Position numbers and translations under genes: made by a program. Of a DNA stretch of 64,000 bases, positions 1-8,794 are shown piece after piece (within the stretch, counting starts at the first letter, position 1; each line of letters begins with the position of its first letter). The notes beneath the pieces are model-generated. The model searched no databases, had not been told where the DNA came from, and worked only from the letters and a program-made list of their open reading frames with translations. The stretch is from the NCBI GenBank assembly GCA_002328185.1, contig DCWQ01000033.1:61285-125284 (forward strand), given 5' to 3'. The DNA is from Dehalococcoidia bacterium UBA2158. Lineage in GTDB: Bacteria > Chloroflexota > Dehalococcoidia > Lucifugimonadales > UBA3495.

Positions 1-72
1 GCTCCATTCGGCATCGTCCGGGTGGGCCATGACAACCATTCCTCTTTGGAACGGCTCCTCGTTTTCCGCCAT
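1..72 (-). CDS. PIG-L family deacetylase, N-terminal fragment
   Basis: Only the first 24 codons lie in the window; the gene runs off the left edge. The start is ATG (complement of 70-72). The visible peptide contains GMVVMAHPDDAEW. The AHPDDAE segment is the zinc-binding signature of the PIG-L/LmbE deacetylase family (N-acetylglucosaminyl-phosphatidylinositol, mycothiol and bacillithiol deacetylases), in which the HPDD residues bind the metal. The substrate cannot be told from this stub. It is transcribed away from the hotdog gene at 183, so the 110 bases between them should hold divergent promoters. Confidence 0.8.
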   Translation of the reverse strand, partial: MAENEEPFQRGMVVMAHPDDAEWS

Positions 73-182
73 GGAAATAATCCTCCCAATATCCGTGCCT
101 GCATACCTATAATCAGCTTCTGGCAGGCTCGAAATTCAGTGTATCATAGCCCTTTAGCCCAATCATGGCAGGAGCACACCCC

Positions 183-569
183 ATGCCCACCCTCTGGGCT
201 CAAACAGCCGAATACGCCAGCATCGCAGTGGGTGACAACCTGCCGATATTAGTGAAATTCGAGTTCCGCCCGCCGGTACAAGACGGCGCCGAGGCCCCTC
301 AAGAGACCCCGGTGGGCGCAGAAAAGCTGACCTCGCTCGTCAGAGAACTGCTGTTCAAGGCTTTTCCGCCGGACAACGTCAATAGCGAAGACACAGCCAT
401 CGAGGTTGAGAGTTTGACCGAGTTTCTCCCCGGCGACACGGTGAGCGTCTGCGGCCGGGTGGTCAGTAAGTCCGATGACGGTGGGAAGCGGTGGGTAGAG
501 TGCGCGGTGGCCGTGGAGTCTCCAGAAGGTGCTCTATTGGCCAATGCCACAGCAGTGGTCAGCTTCTAG
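183..569 (+). CDS. MaoC-like hotdog-fold protein
   Basis: A 128-residue protein. ATG 183 is preferred over ATG 165 because AGGAG at 170-174 is well spaced for it. The C-terminal half (PGDTVSVCGRVVSKSDDGG, then a strand ending in LLANATAVVSF) has the alternating strand pattern and the closing A-x-A-x-V strand of MaoC/FAS1-type hotdog dehydratases. The usual D...H catalytic signature of enoyl hydratases is not evident, so enzyme activity is uncertain. It stands alone between the PIG-L gene and a convergent membrane protein gene, whose end it overlaps by 11 bases. Confidence 0.55.
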   Translation: MPTLWAQTAEYASIAVGDNLPILVKFEFRPPVQDGAEAPQETPVGAEKLTSLVRELLFKAFPPDNVNSEDTAIEVESLTEFLPGDTVSVCGRVVSKSDDGGKRWVECAVAVESPEGALLANATAVVSF

Positions 570-963
570 AGCGTGGATTCCTTCTTCGTCTGCGGGCCGA
601 GGGGCGCCGCGGGCTGCTTGCCTCTAGCTCAACGGGCTCTTCTTCAGACGACCCTTCTTCTTCCGTCATACGCTTCTTGTAGGCCGCCCATTGCACTTGG
701 GTGATCAGAGTTAGCAGAACTCCAGGGACGTAGAACGTCATGATCGGCTGGTAAACCCCATCGACCATCCATCTGACGCCCAAGATCCCGAACACTATGA
801 TGAACGCCCAGGCGACTCCCCCGAGCATCACGTTGCTGTTCCAAGGAGACCTGATGATCAACAAGGACCCTGACGGCCAGAAAATGAGCATGGGAAGCAT
901 GAACTCCGGCCGGTAGTACCAGGGCTTGGGGTAGGACGGTCCTTGCTCTTCCTCTTCTTGCAA
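559..963 (-). CDS. Small integral membrane protein, unknown function
   Basis: A 134-residue protein with an acidic N-terminus (MQEEEEQG), about three hydrophobic segments (roughly residues 22-40, 44-65 and 72-90) and a C-terminal tail that switches from acidic (TEEEGSSEEEP) to very basic (RRPSARRRRRNPRSRS). I do not recognise the family. The basic tail suggests a cytoplasmic end touching nucleic acid or lipid head groups, which is inference. Its 3' end overlaps the convergent hotdog gene by 11 bases. Confidence 0.5.
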   Translation of the reverse strand: MQEEEEQGPSYPKPWYYRPEFMLPMLIFWPSGSLLIIRSPWNSNVMLGGVAWAFIIVFGILGVRWMVDGVYQPIMTFYVPGVLLTLITQVQWAAYKKRMTEEEGSSEEEPVELEASSPRRPSARRRRRNPRSRS

Positions 964-1155
964 CTATTCCTCAACTCAACTGCAGATTCATTCTAGCACC
1001 TAGCTTTGCAGGTCCAGATGAGGCCCATTTCCAGCACTATTGACACCCGTTGTCCCCTTCACGATAATTACCGGGGCTCCAGGCTCATAAGTCGGATTTT
1101 CAGACTCCGAGGGCTCTTCGGAACCGCCCCGGCCACCCCGGAACCAAGGAGCGCT

Positions 1156-1740
1156 ATGACCACCGTAAAGTATTCCCTGGAAGATTTCACCCGCGACATG
1201 GAATCCCTAATCGAGAGTCAGCCCGGCAACCAGCAGATATTCGACAAGGGCTCGGCCTGGCTCGAGCGGCTGGTCAGCAACCCCGATTCCATCCCCATGG
1301 AATTCCGTATGCCTCTGGGCACGGGCCCTCGCCCCAACCACGCCTCCCGCATGCTCTACCAAGGCGAGAGCGGCCTGCAGGTCACCGCGGTCGTCTGGGG
1401 CGCCGGCGACCACCTTGGCCCCCATGACCACCTCACCTGGGGCATGATCGGAATCCTAGACAACACCCTCACCGAGACCCGGTACCACCGCGTGGACGAC
1501 CATAATGTTGACGGCTACGCCAAGCTGGAGAAAGACCGGGCCGCCAACTTCAAACCCGGTGAGATCACCCTGCTGATTCCCGAAACAGACGAGATTCACC
1601 AGATGGACAATCTCACCGACAAACCTACCGTGGAGATTCACGTCTACGGCAACGACCTTCGAAGCATCGACCGCCACGCCTATAACTTAGAATCTGGCAA
1701 GGTCACTACCTTCCGCACCCAGAAGTGGGACAACTGCTAA
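1156..1740 (+). CDS. Cysteine-dioxygenase-like cupin (thiol dioxygenase family)
   Basis: A 194-residue protein. An in-frame ATG exists at 1006, but ATG 1156 has AAGGAG at 1146-1151 and begins where the family homology begins. The cupin core shows the three-histidine iron site of thiol dioxygenases: GPHDHLTWG (H90, H92) and ETDEIHQMDN (H148), followed by a final strand with IHVYGND. Cysteine dioxygenase and 3-mercaptopropionate dioxygenase add O2 to a thiol to give a sulfinate. The next genes are a four-domain rhodanese and two sulfite-oxidase homologues, so this is probably the entry enzyme of an organosulfur oxidation route. The exact thiol substrate cannot be read from the sequence. Confidence 0.75.
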   Translation: MTTVKYSLEDFTRDMESLIESQPGNQQIFDKGSAWLERLVSNPDSIPMEFRMPLGTGPRPNHASRMLYQGESGLQVTAVVWGAGDHLGPHDHLTWGMIGILDNTLTETRYHRVDDHNVDGYAKLEKDRAANFKPGEITLLIPETDEIHQMDNLTDKPTVEIHVYGNDLRSIDRHAYNLESGKVTTFRTQKWDNC

Positions 1741-1876
1741 AGCCGTAGTCCCCTCGCGAAAACGAAGCATCCTATGGGTTGATGATGGGTTGGGAGGTGC
1801 GCGCCAGGCCGGGAGTCTGGCATTTCGTCTGGGTCGGTGTTCGCCGGCAGGTAACGTAACTGAGGAGAAAACATAG

Positions 1877-3454
1877 ATGGCCCAGAAGATCACCACCCAT
1901 GACTTGAACGAACTGATGGAGGGCAAATCCCCTTTCGCTTTGATCGACGTCAGGGAGTCGGGCGAGTACAACGCCACCCACATCCCAGGCGCAGCCCTCA
2001 TACCCAGGCGACGCATCGAGTACATAATCGAAGAGTCTGTTCCGTTCAAAGGCACTCAGGTCGTAATCTGCGATGACGATGGACGCCGGGCGCAGTTAGC
2101 CGCCAGCACTCTCGAGCAATTGGGCTACACCAACGTCTCGTTCTTGGAGGGCGGCACCAACCGCTGGGCCAGCAACGACCTGCCCACCGAATGGGGCGTG
2201 AACGTACCCAGCAAGGACTTCGGCGAGATGCAAGAAGTGGTCCACCACGTTCCCGAGATCACCGCCGACGACCTCCACCAGAGGATCGAGGATGGCGAGA
2301 AGCTGGTCATCTTAGACACCCGCACCCCCGAGGAATACCGCAACTTCTGCATCCCAGGCGGACGCAGCATGCCCGGTGGCGAGCTGGCCCTCCGCATCAC
2401 CGACATCAAGAAACAACTAGACCCCGACACGACCGTGGTCATCAACTGCGCCGGCCGCACCCGCAGCATCATGGGCACCCGGGTCCTGCAGCGCATGGGC
2501 GTTCAGGCTGTGGGCCTCAAGAATGGCACCTCCGGCTGGCTATTGGCCGGCTATGAACTGGAATACGGCGGTGACCGCCTGGAACTGCCCGATGTCTCCG
2601 GAGAGAGCAGGGCCGCCGCTGAAGAATACGCCGCCAAATTAGCCAGTGAGGACGGCGTCCGATACCTGGACATCCCCGCATTGCAACAGGTGCTGGCCAA
2701 ACAAGGCCAAGAGTCGGTCTACCTAGTCGACGTCCGTACCGACAACGAATACAAAGCCGGCCACATACCCGGCTTCCGCCATTTCCCCGGTGGACAAGCA
2801 GTGCAGCGTTCCGACGATGTGGCCGTGGTCAAGAACGCCACCTACGTGTTCTGCTGCGACGGCAAAGCCAGGGCCACCGTCACCGCCTCCCTCTACCGGC
2901 AACTGGGCCACGAGAACGTCTTCGCCGTTGACGGTGGAGCCCTCGCCTGGCAAGCCGCGGGACAGACATTCGAGACCGGGAGCCCGTCTTCCAGCCTCGC
3001 CGGACTGAGCGCCGCGGAGGCATCCGTGAAAAAGGTCTCAGCTCAAAACTTAAGCGCCAGCCAACCGGACTTGGTCCTGTTCACAGACACCAGTGAAGAT
3101 TTCTCCCACGGCCACACTCCGGGAGCGAAGTGGATTACCCGCAGCTGGCTGGAGGTTGAGGTCTTAGACGCCGCGCCGTCCAAGGGCGCGTCCATCACCG
3201 TAACCTGCCGAGACGGTCGTGGTTCCACTCTGGCCGCCGCCACACTGCAAGGTATGGGTTACACCAACATCACGGTCCTGGACGGTGGGATGGCCGCCTG
3301 GAGAAAGGCCGGCCTGACCGTGGAAGAAGGCCTGACCGGCATCGTGCGCCCACCCTCTGACATCAACTACCTGGGCGTGTCCCGCAGCTACGGCGAAATG
3401 ATGAACTACCTGAGGTGGGAGACCGCCTTGGGCGAGAAATACGCCGCTGACTAA
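1877..3454 (+). CDS. Four-domain rhodanese sulfurtransferase
   Basis: A 525-residue protein with a GAGGAG ribosome site before ATG 1877. It has four rhodanese domains in tandem, at about residues 8-105, 127-230, 262-362 and 388-478. Unlike classical two-domain rhodaneses, where the first domain is dead, every domain keeps a cysteine at the active-loop position: C65 (CDDDGRR), C191 (CAGRTRS), C327 (CDGKARA) and C444 (CRDGRGS). The loops differ, so the domains may relay sulfane sulfur or accept different donors. It lies between a thiol-dioxygenase-like gene and two sulfite-oxidase-type genes on the same strand, which fits handling of persulfide or thiosulfate sulfur released from organosulfur substrates. 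Confidence 0.85.
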   Translation: MAQKITTHDLNELMEGKSPFALIDVRESGEYNATHIPGAALIPRRRIEYIIEESVPFKGTQVVICDDDGRRAQLAASTLEQLGYTNVSFLEGGTNRWASNDLPTEWGVNVPSKDFGEMQEVVHHVPEITADDLHQRIEDGEKLVILDTRTPEEYRNFCIPGGRSMPGGELALRITDIKKQLDPDTTVVINCAGRTRSIMGTRVLQRMGVQAVGLKNGTSGWLLAGYELEYGGDRLELPDVSGESRAAAEEYAAKLASEDGVRYLDIPALQQVLAKQGQESVYLVDVRTDNEYKAGHIPGFRHFPGGQAVQRSDDVAVVKNATYVFCCDGKARATVTASLYRQLGHENVFAVDGGALAWQAAGQTFETGSPSSSLAGLSAAEASVKKVSAQNLSASQPDLVLFTDTSEDFSHGHTPGAKWITRSWLEVEVLDAAPSKGASITVTCRDGRGSTLAAATLQGMGYTNITVLDGGMAAWRKAGLTVEEGLTGIVRPPSDINYLGVSRSYGEMMNYLRWETALGEKYAAD

Positions 3455-3502
3455 ACCAGCCGCAGCTACCCTAAATTTAGGCAATATCTGAGGAGAGACT
3501 AG

Positions 3503-4696
3503 ATGGCGACGCGACAAGATGATGTGATTCCTGATTTTCTAAGGATGGATGAGTCGATCGGCTCGGATCCAGCCAACGCCAATAAGACCGGCAATTGGCA
3601 CGGCTGGCCCACCAAAGACCTGGACCCGGTCACCCTCATGGACGACGAGGGCCGGACGGTGCGCATCCGCACCCCTGTAATGGATCTGGAAGGACTAATC
3701 ACCCCCACCGATCTGCACTACACAGTGCAGCATTTCGCCGTCCCTCCGGTGGTGCCGACAGACCAGTGGGAGCTGAAGGTCCACGGCCAGGTCAAAACTG
3801 AACTCACCCTGAACTTCGACCAACTTCGCCGCTTCCCAGGACGCACCGTCCGCACCGTAATGGAATGCTCCGGCAGCGACGCCACTTTCTTCGAGTATTT
3901 CAAGGACGAGGGCCCCAAGCCCTCTCGCACCCAAGAATGCATGATTCTCAGCGCCAGCGAATGGACCGGCGTTCCCCTGGCCGCCGTCCTGCACGCCGCA
4001 GGCTTGGATGACAAGTCCCTCTATGTGCGGGCCATTGGCAATGACGAGGGAGTCCCCGCCACCGCCGCCGAAGGCACAAAGCCCTTCTACTACGACAAGG
4101 GACTGCCCATGCAGAAAGCCCTCCATCCCGACACTATCTTGGCCTATGCCCAGAACGGGACGCTTTTGGAGCATCTACACGGCGCTCCAGTCCGGCTTTT
4201 GGTGCCCGGCTGGTCCGGAAACTGGTCAGTGAAATGGATCACCGACCTGGAGATCATGGACCACATGCCGGAGTGCTGGTATCACTACGAATTCTATTAC
4301 TACGGCAACTCGGTGGACGACCCCAACAAAGAGCTCATAACCACCTTGGGCGTCAAGTCCATCGTGACCCAGCCCAACGACGACGTGGAGAACATGACCA
4401 AGGGTGTCCACATGATCCGGGGCTACGCCTGGAGCGGCGCCGGAGCCATCTCCGAGGTCGATGTTAGCACCGACGGCGGAGAGACCTGGCACTCCGCCCA
4501 TATCGAAGCGCCCCGTCACGACCAGTTTATGTGGGTCCGCTGGTCATACCAGTGGAACGCGGACAAAGCCGGCAAATACACCATCATGTCCCGCGCCACT
4601 GACGATGTGGGACGCGTCCAGTCACGCGAGCCCCGGTACAACAACATGCGCAAGAACTTCAGCGCCATAGTCGGATACCCAGTCACGGTTAAATAA
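3503..4696 (+). CDS. Sulfite-oxidase-family molybdopterin protein (copy 1)
   Basis: A 397-residue protein, 48 bases after the rhodanese, with GAGGAG before ATG. The order is the Mo-cofactor domain (about residues 60-270) and then the immunoglobulin-like dimerisation domain (about 275-395, with ISEVDVSTDGGETW, a hallmark of the family). The cysteine that ligates molybdenum is C122 in TVMECSGSD; most family members have C-A-G-N here. There is no twin-arginine or Sec signal, so the protein should be cytoplasmic, unlike the periplasmic SorA/SoxC enzymes, and there is no haem domain. Oxidation of sulfite to sulfate is the likely reaction given the sulfur neighbours, but the electron acceptor is unknown. 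Confidence 0.8.
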   Translation: MATRQDDVIPDFLRMDESIGSDPANANKTGNWHGWPTKDLDPVTLMDDEGRTVRIRTPVMDLEGLITPTDLHYTVQHFAVPPVVPTDQWELKVHGQVKTELTLNFDQLRRFPGRTVRTVMECSGSDATFFEYFKDEGPKPSRTQECMILSASEWTGVPLAAVLHAAGLDDKSLYVRAIGNDEGVPATAAEGTKPFYYDKGLPMQKALHPDTILAYAQNGTLLEHLHGAPVRLLVPGWSGNWSVKWITDLEIMDHMPECWYHYEFYYYGNSVDDPNKELITTLGVKSIVTQPNDDVENMTKGVHMIRGYAWSGAGAISEVDVSTDGGETWHSAHIEAPRHDQFMWVRWSYQWNADKAGKYTIMSRATDDVGRVQSREPRYNNMRKNFSAIVGYPVTVK

Positions 4697-4719
4697 CAAG
4701 AGCATTCCCGGAGGAACCT

Positions 4720-5070
4720 ATGCCAATAATCGACCACGCAGATGTCCGCCTCGCCCCCGCCATGGAGCGGGTACGGGAACGGTATCTGGTATCTAAAGAC
4801 CAGGGTGCGGTATCATTGACCGTGAAGGAAGTCGAGATATCCCCCGGTTGGGAAGGGCGCATGCACACCCACCCGGTGGACGTTTCCATCCAGGTACTGT
4901 CCGGGGCGATCCAGATCATCCTGGGCGATGAGATCAAGACGGTAAGGGCGGGCACCACGCTATTGGCTCCGCCGGGCTTGCCGCACAAATTGATCCATCA
5001 CCTCTGGACCCCGGCTCTTTTGCTGATTACGTATCCATCATCTGAGTTGGAGACCGAGCACCTGGAATAG
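4720..5070 (+). CDS. Small single-domain cupin
   Basis: A 116-residue protein with GGAGG upstream of ATG 4720, set between two sulfite-oxidase homologues on the same strand with a 23-base gap before it. One cupin barrel is visible: MHTHPVDVSIQVLSGAIQIIL supplies the His ligands (cupin motif 1, shortened) and LLAPPGLPHKLIH supplies motif 2. This resembles small metal-binding cupins that serve as accessory dioxygenases or binding proteins. A role in the surrounding sulfur cluster is inferred from position only. Confidence 0.65.
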   Translation: MPIIDHADVRLAPAMERVRERYLVSKDQGAVSLTVKEVEISPGWEGRMHTHPVDVSIQVLSGAIQIILGDEIKTVRAGTTLLAPPGLPHKLIHHLWTPALLLITYPSSELETEHLE

Positions 5071-5113
5071 GGGATTCCAGACCTAATACAGAGCATCTTG
5101 AGGAGGAGCCCGT

Positions 5114-6223
5114 ATGGCCCTGCCACAGATTGGCACCAAAGCAGAACCGCAGATCATTCCCACGAACGCTGGCCTCCGGACCTGGGCCGTACCGCCGGAG
5201 GGTTTGCAGAACAACATCGTTCCCAACGATCTGTTCTATATACGTAACCACTGGAGAGACAGCCCCGAGATCGACATCAACACCTTTGAGTTGAAGATCG
5301 ACGGAGAGGTCGAGCGCACCCTCAAACTATCCTTCGACGACCTCAAGAAACTGCCCCAGAAGCGCTTCCAAGTAACATTTGAGTGCTGCGGCAACAGCCC
5401 GGTGCCCGAGTACTACACCAAGGCCCTGCGCATCAGCTCGGTCATGGAGCAGATCAAGGGTCACGGGATCATGGGCAACGCCGAATGGGCTGGAGTCTCC
5501 CTGAAAGACGTCTTGGAACTGGCCGGAGTCAAGGACTCGGCCGTCGAGGTGATGTTCGAGGGCGCTGACCATGGCGCCGACGAAGTGGTGGGCGACCCCG
5601 CCGAGGTCACCTACGAGCGCAGCCTGCCCATGGCCAAAGCCTTACACGAAGACACCATCTTGGCCTATGAGATGAATGGCGAGCCCCTTCCCAAGGACCA
5701 CGGCTTTCCCCTGCGTCTCTTGGTCTCAGGCTGGTACGGCATGAACTCGGTCAAGTGGCTGGTAGGCATCCACGTGTTGGACCACAAATTCGAGGGGTTC
5801 TACATGACCCAGCGCTACATGACCATGAACGAGCCCGGCAACCCTGAGCCGTACCGCTACTACGGCAAACTTCAGGTGAAGTCCATCATCACCAACCCCG
5901 TTCCCGGCGAGTTCGTTCCCCTCAGCGGCTACACTTTGGCCGGCGCTGCCTGGTCCGGTGAAGAGGATATCGAAGAAGTAGAGATCAGCACCGACGGTGG
6001 CAAGACCTGGGACCCGGTGGAGAAACTCCACGACCGCGAGGCTTACTCCTGGTACCGGTGGGAGCACACCTGGAAACCCAAGGAAGAGGGCAAACACACC
6101 CTCATGTGCCGCGCCACCAACGTGTTGGGCGTAACCCAGCCCATGGAATTCCCCAACCCCTGGGACGGCCGGGGCTACGGAAACAACATGGTCTTCCCGT
6201 ATGAGGTGGAAGTCCGAGGTTAA
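5114..6223 (+). CDS. Sulfite-oxidase-family molybdopterin protein (copy 2)
   Basis: A 369-residue homologue of the protein at 3503, but clearly diverged. The molybdenum cysteine is C91 in TFECCGNS, close to the canonical C-A-G-N form and with an extra adjacent cysteine. The catalytic domain occupies roughly residues 25-240 and the Mo-co dimerisation domain (IEEVEISTDGGKTW) the C-terminus. No export signal is visible, so it should be cytoplasmic. Two non-identical paralogues in one cluster suggest different substrates (for example sulfite and another S- or N-oxide) or a heterodimer. It is the last clear member of the sulfur cluster; a hairpin follows at 6249-6267. Confidence 0.8.
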   Translation: MALPQIGTKAEPQIIPTNAGLRTWAVPPEGLQNNIVPNDLFYIRNHWRDSPEIDINTFELKIDGEVERTLKLSFDDLKKLPQKRFQVTFECCGNSPVPEYYTKALRISSVMEQIKGHGIMGNAEWAGVSLKDVLELAGVKDSAVEVMFEGADHGADEVVGDPAEVTYERSLPMAKALHEDTILAYEMNGEPLPKDHGFPLRLLVSGWYGMNSVKWLVGIHVLDHKFEGFYMTQRYMTMNEPGNPEPYRYYGKLQVKSIITNPVPGEFVPLSGYTLAGAAWSGEEDIEEVEISTDGGKTWDPVEKLHDREAYSWYRWEHTWKPKEEGKHTLMCRATNVLGVTQPMEFPNPWDGRGYGNNMVFPYEVEVRG

Positions 6224-6248
6224 AGTTCTGACGGATGGTATTAATGGC

Positions 6249-6267
6249 CGCCTGGTTTTGCCAGGCG
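6249..6267 (+). other. Hairpin after the sulfur cluster
   Basis: A perfect 7-bp stem (CGCCTGG / CCAGGCG) around a TTTTG loop lies 25 bases after the second sulfite-oxidase gene. No T-run follows, so it is not a typical intrinsic terminator. It may protect the 3' end of the transcript or act in Rho-dependent termination. Confidence 0.4.
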
Positions 6268-6323
6268 TAAGGTACTAACGGATCATCATTTGGGGGAATC
6301 GTTCAAGGGAACCAGAAACCAGA

Positions 6324-6602
6324 TTGACCAATACAAGACGCATACCCGTCCCGCTCGCGTTCTCGCTGGTATTGGCCTTAGTCATCGCCCTGATCATATT
6401 CTTCGGGGCCTGGGCCGTATCGGCTGACGTTGGTAACCGGACCCTGGCCTTTGGCCTTCCGGGCACCACGCCGACACTGAGCGGCAGCAATCTCCAAGAC
6501 CAGAACTCCGGGCCATATCAAGTGGCGCGCCTAGGCGATCACGGGACCGCCAGCGACACCTGGTGGGGCGGCGCGTTCCTGAGGGCGTGCCCCCTGCATT
6601 AA
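6324..6602 (+). CDS. Possible small membrane-anchored protein
   Basis: A 92-residue frame starting with TTG and lacking a good ribosome site. Residues 8-34 form one strong hydrophobic segment after a basic start (TNTRRIPVP), and a polar, exported-looking tail follows. No family is recognised. The membrane segment reads like a real signal anchor, but the weak start and the low-complexity tail leave room for a chance frame or a gene fragment. It lies between the sulfur cluster and the MFS gene. Confidence 0.3.
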   Translation: MTNTRRIPVPLAFSLVLALVIALIIFFGAWAVSADVGNRTLAFGLPGTTPTLSGSNLQDQNSGPYQVARLGDHGTASDTWWGGAFLRACPLH

Positions 6603-6693
6603 GCCAAAGCTGACCTCGCCTAGCAACAAAAACGATAAGGACGAAAGGAAGACCGGATGATTCCGCAGTCTTCCCTTGAGATTAACCACTACC

Positions 6694-8079
6694 ATGGCGA
6701 TCTCCGCTCCCCAAACCCCTGCAAAAACAGGTTCCCCCAAGGGCATTCACCGCGCCTGGATCATCTTAGGCATACTGGCCGTAGCCCAGATCGTGGGCCA
6801 GTCCATCAGCATGGCGGCCGGAATCATGGTCGCTCCCCTGAACGACGCTGACGGCGGATTTAGCTGGAACATGGGCCTCATCGGCGCTGGTCTTGCCACT
6901 TATTACATCTTCGGAGCCCTGGCTTCCCCCATAACAGGCATGCTCGGCGACCGATACGGCGCACGGCCTCTGATGTTCGCCTGCGGGCTTCTCTACGCAG
7001 GCAGCATGATCTTGATCGGCACCGTAACCCATTTCTGGCAGTTTCTCTTGTACTTCGGGGTAATGCTGTCGGTAACTCAGTCCCTGGCCATGGTGCCATT
7101 GTTGGCGTCGGTCAACGGCTGGTTCAAACAAAGGCTAGGTCTTGCAACGGGGTTGCTCTGGGCCTCTGGTGGAATCGGCGCCGCGGCAGTCGCGCCCGCC
7201 GTGGCCAGCCTCCTGAACGCAGTCGGATGGCAACAGACATTCTCCTACATCGGCCTGGCCGGTGGTGGGACGTTAGTCTTGTTGTCCTTCTTCTACCGCT
7301 CCAAACCAGCCGATGCGAAAACCACTCCCTTCGGAGCGCGGGCGGACGACCCGCCGGAGATTGTCCGGGGCAAAGATATGGACCGGTTGCGGTTGAAGGT
7401 CTTCAACGAGGCCATGCGCAACACCAGGGCGTTCTGGAACCTGCCCACCATCCACGGCCTGGGCTGTGCCGGGCACGGCATCGTACTGATCTACTCCATT
7501 CCTCTGGCCATCGACCAGGGCGTCAGCTTGCAGGCGGCATCCTTCATACTGGCTCTCATCTCAGTCTTCAGCATCGTAGGCCGGTTCATAGCCCCGATAT
7601 TAGCTGAGCGCATGGGCGCTAAGCCAGTTATGATGACCGCCTTGTTCGTCCAAGGCTTAACGGTATTGGTGCTGTTCTGGGCCCAGGACGCTTACGCCTT
7701 CTACCTGTTCGCAGCCCTATTTGGGCTCGGGTTCGGCGGCGAAATGTCCGCCTATCTGGTGGTCAACCGCCAGTATTTCGGGACGGGTCCATTGGCAACC
7801 CTCTACGGGTTCGAAATGATGGGCGCCTTTTCGGGCCATGCCATCGCCACCGTCTTGGGCGGGCTGGCTATCTTCGTCACCGGTTCGTTCAACCCTGCTC
7901 TGGTACTGTCCATGTTCTTTAGCTTCGCCGGCGTGATGGTTATTTACAGCATGGAACCCAGCAAACAAGTCCTGATTCCGGACTGGGAAGAAGCACTCCC
8001 ATCGGAAGCCAGGACCACCCCGGAGATCGCCGAGCAGGCCGTGAGGGCCGCCCTGATGGAGCAGCTAGACTCAGACTAG
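6694..8079 (+). CDS. MFS transporter (monocarboxylate / oxalate-formate type)
   Basis: A 461-residue protein with about 12 membrane helices, a long central cytoplasmic loop (around residues 205-240) and the MFS motif GDRYGAR between helices 2 and 3. The overall pattern, including SLAMVPLLASVNGWFKQRLG and GLGFGGEMSAYLVV, resembles the monocarboxylate porter / oxalate:formate antiporter branch. ATG 6694 is chosen. The only good ribosome site (AAGGAAG near 6650) precedes an ATG at 6657 that is in another frame, so the start is uncertain. Together with the next gene, a metal-dependent cyclase, it may import a small organic acid or amide for degradation. Confidence 0.75.
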   Translation: MAISAPQTPAKTGSPKGIHRAWIILGILAVAQIVGQSISMAAGIMVAPLNDADGGFSWNMGLIGAGLATYYIFGALASPITGMLGDRYGARPLMFACGLLYAGSMILIGTVTHFWQFLLYFGVMLSVTQSLAMVPLLASVNGWFKQRLGLATGLLWASGGIGAAAVAPAVASLLNAVGWQQTFSYIGLAGGGTLVLLSFFYRSKPADAKTTPFGARADDPPEIVRGKDMDRLRLKVFNEAMRNTRAFWNLPTIHGLGCAGHGIVLIYSIPLAIDQGVSLQAASFILALISVFSIVGRFIAPILAERMGAKPVMMTALFVQGLTVLVLFWAQDAYAFYLFAALFGLGFGGEMSAYLVVNRQYFGTGPLATLYGFEMMGAFSGHAIATVLGGLAIFVTGSFNPALVLSMFFSFAGVMVIYSMEPSKQVLIPDWEEALPSEARTTPEIAEQAVRAALMEQLDSD

Positions 8080-8107
8080 GAACCAACAGGCATTGGAGGT
8101 GACCAGT

Positions 8108-8782
8108 ATGTCTGAACTTATCGACTTGACGTTAACGCTGGGCAGCGAACGCATAAGCTTAGTACCCGGGTTAGTGGGAGTGGAAACTTCGTCTATCCAG
8201 ACCCACGCCACCCACGCCCGATCCAATCAGAAGCTATGCCTGGCGACCCATATCGGCACCCACGTCGACGCGCCGTTCCATTTCGTGGACGGCGCGACCA
8301 CCGTTGAGAACATGCCTCTGAACAAGTACGCCGGCCCGGCGATTCTGCTGGACCTCCGTTCCGTCGCCAAAGGGCAATCGCCTCTCTTGGTCTCGGAGCT
8401 CACCGACGCCGGTGCCAACCCGGCATCGGTCAAGGACCAGATAATCATCCTGTTCACCGGCTGGGCTGAAGCTGAGTCCGGCGGGCCGCGCTTCTACGGT
8501 CATGGCCCTTACCTCAGCACCAATGGGGCAGCCTACCTGGCCGAGTGCGGCGCCAACGCCGTGGCCGTGGATTTTCCTATCGACAAGCACCCAGAAACAC
8601 CCGAGACCACCATCAAAGACTTCCCAGTCCACCGCCTTCTGCTCGGCCAAAACATCCCCTTAATTGAGAACCTAATCAACCTGGACAAGCTGGTAGGCAA
8701 GGAGTTTGAGCTCTGGGCACTACCGCTGAAACTCCAAGGGGGAGACGGCGCCGCCACCAGGGCCGTGGCCCGCATCCTCTAG
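8108..8782 (+). CDS. Cyclase / kynurenine-formamidase family hydrolase
   Basis: A 224-residue protein starting at ATG 8108, directly behind GGAGGTGACC. It carries the metal-binding signature H-x-G-T-H-x-D-x-P-x-H (THIGTHVDAPFHF; H48, H52, D54, H58) that defines this Mn/Zn hydrolase family (kynurenine formamidase, isatin hydrolase, cyclases). A second His- and acid-rich stretch (VAVDFPIDKHPETP) lies where the family completes the site. The gene is 28 bases after the transporter and 12 bases before the HAM1-like gene, so the three are probably co-transcribed. The substrate is not identifiable. Confidence 0.8.
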   Translation: MSELIDLTLTLGSERISLVPGLVGVETSSIQTHATHARSNQKLCLATHIGTHVDAPFHFVDGATTVENMPLNKYAGPAILLDLRSVAKGQSPLLVSELTDAGANPASVKDQIIILFTGWAEAESGGPRFYGHGPYLSTNGAAYLAECGANAVAVDFPIDKHPETPETTIKDFPVHRLLLGQNIPLIENLINLDKLVGKEFELWALPLKLQGGDGAATRAVARIL

Positions 8783-8794
8783 CTCAGCCGCGAG

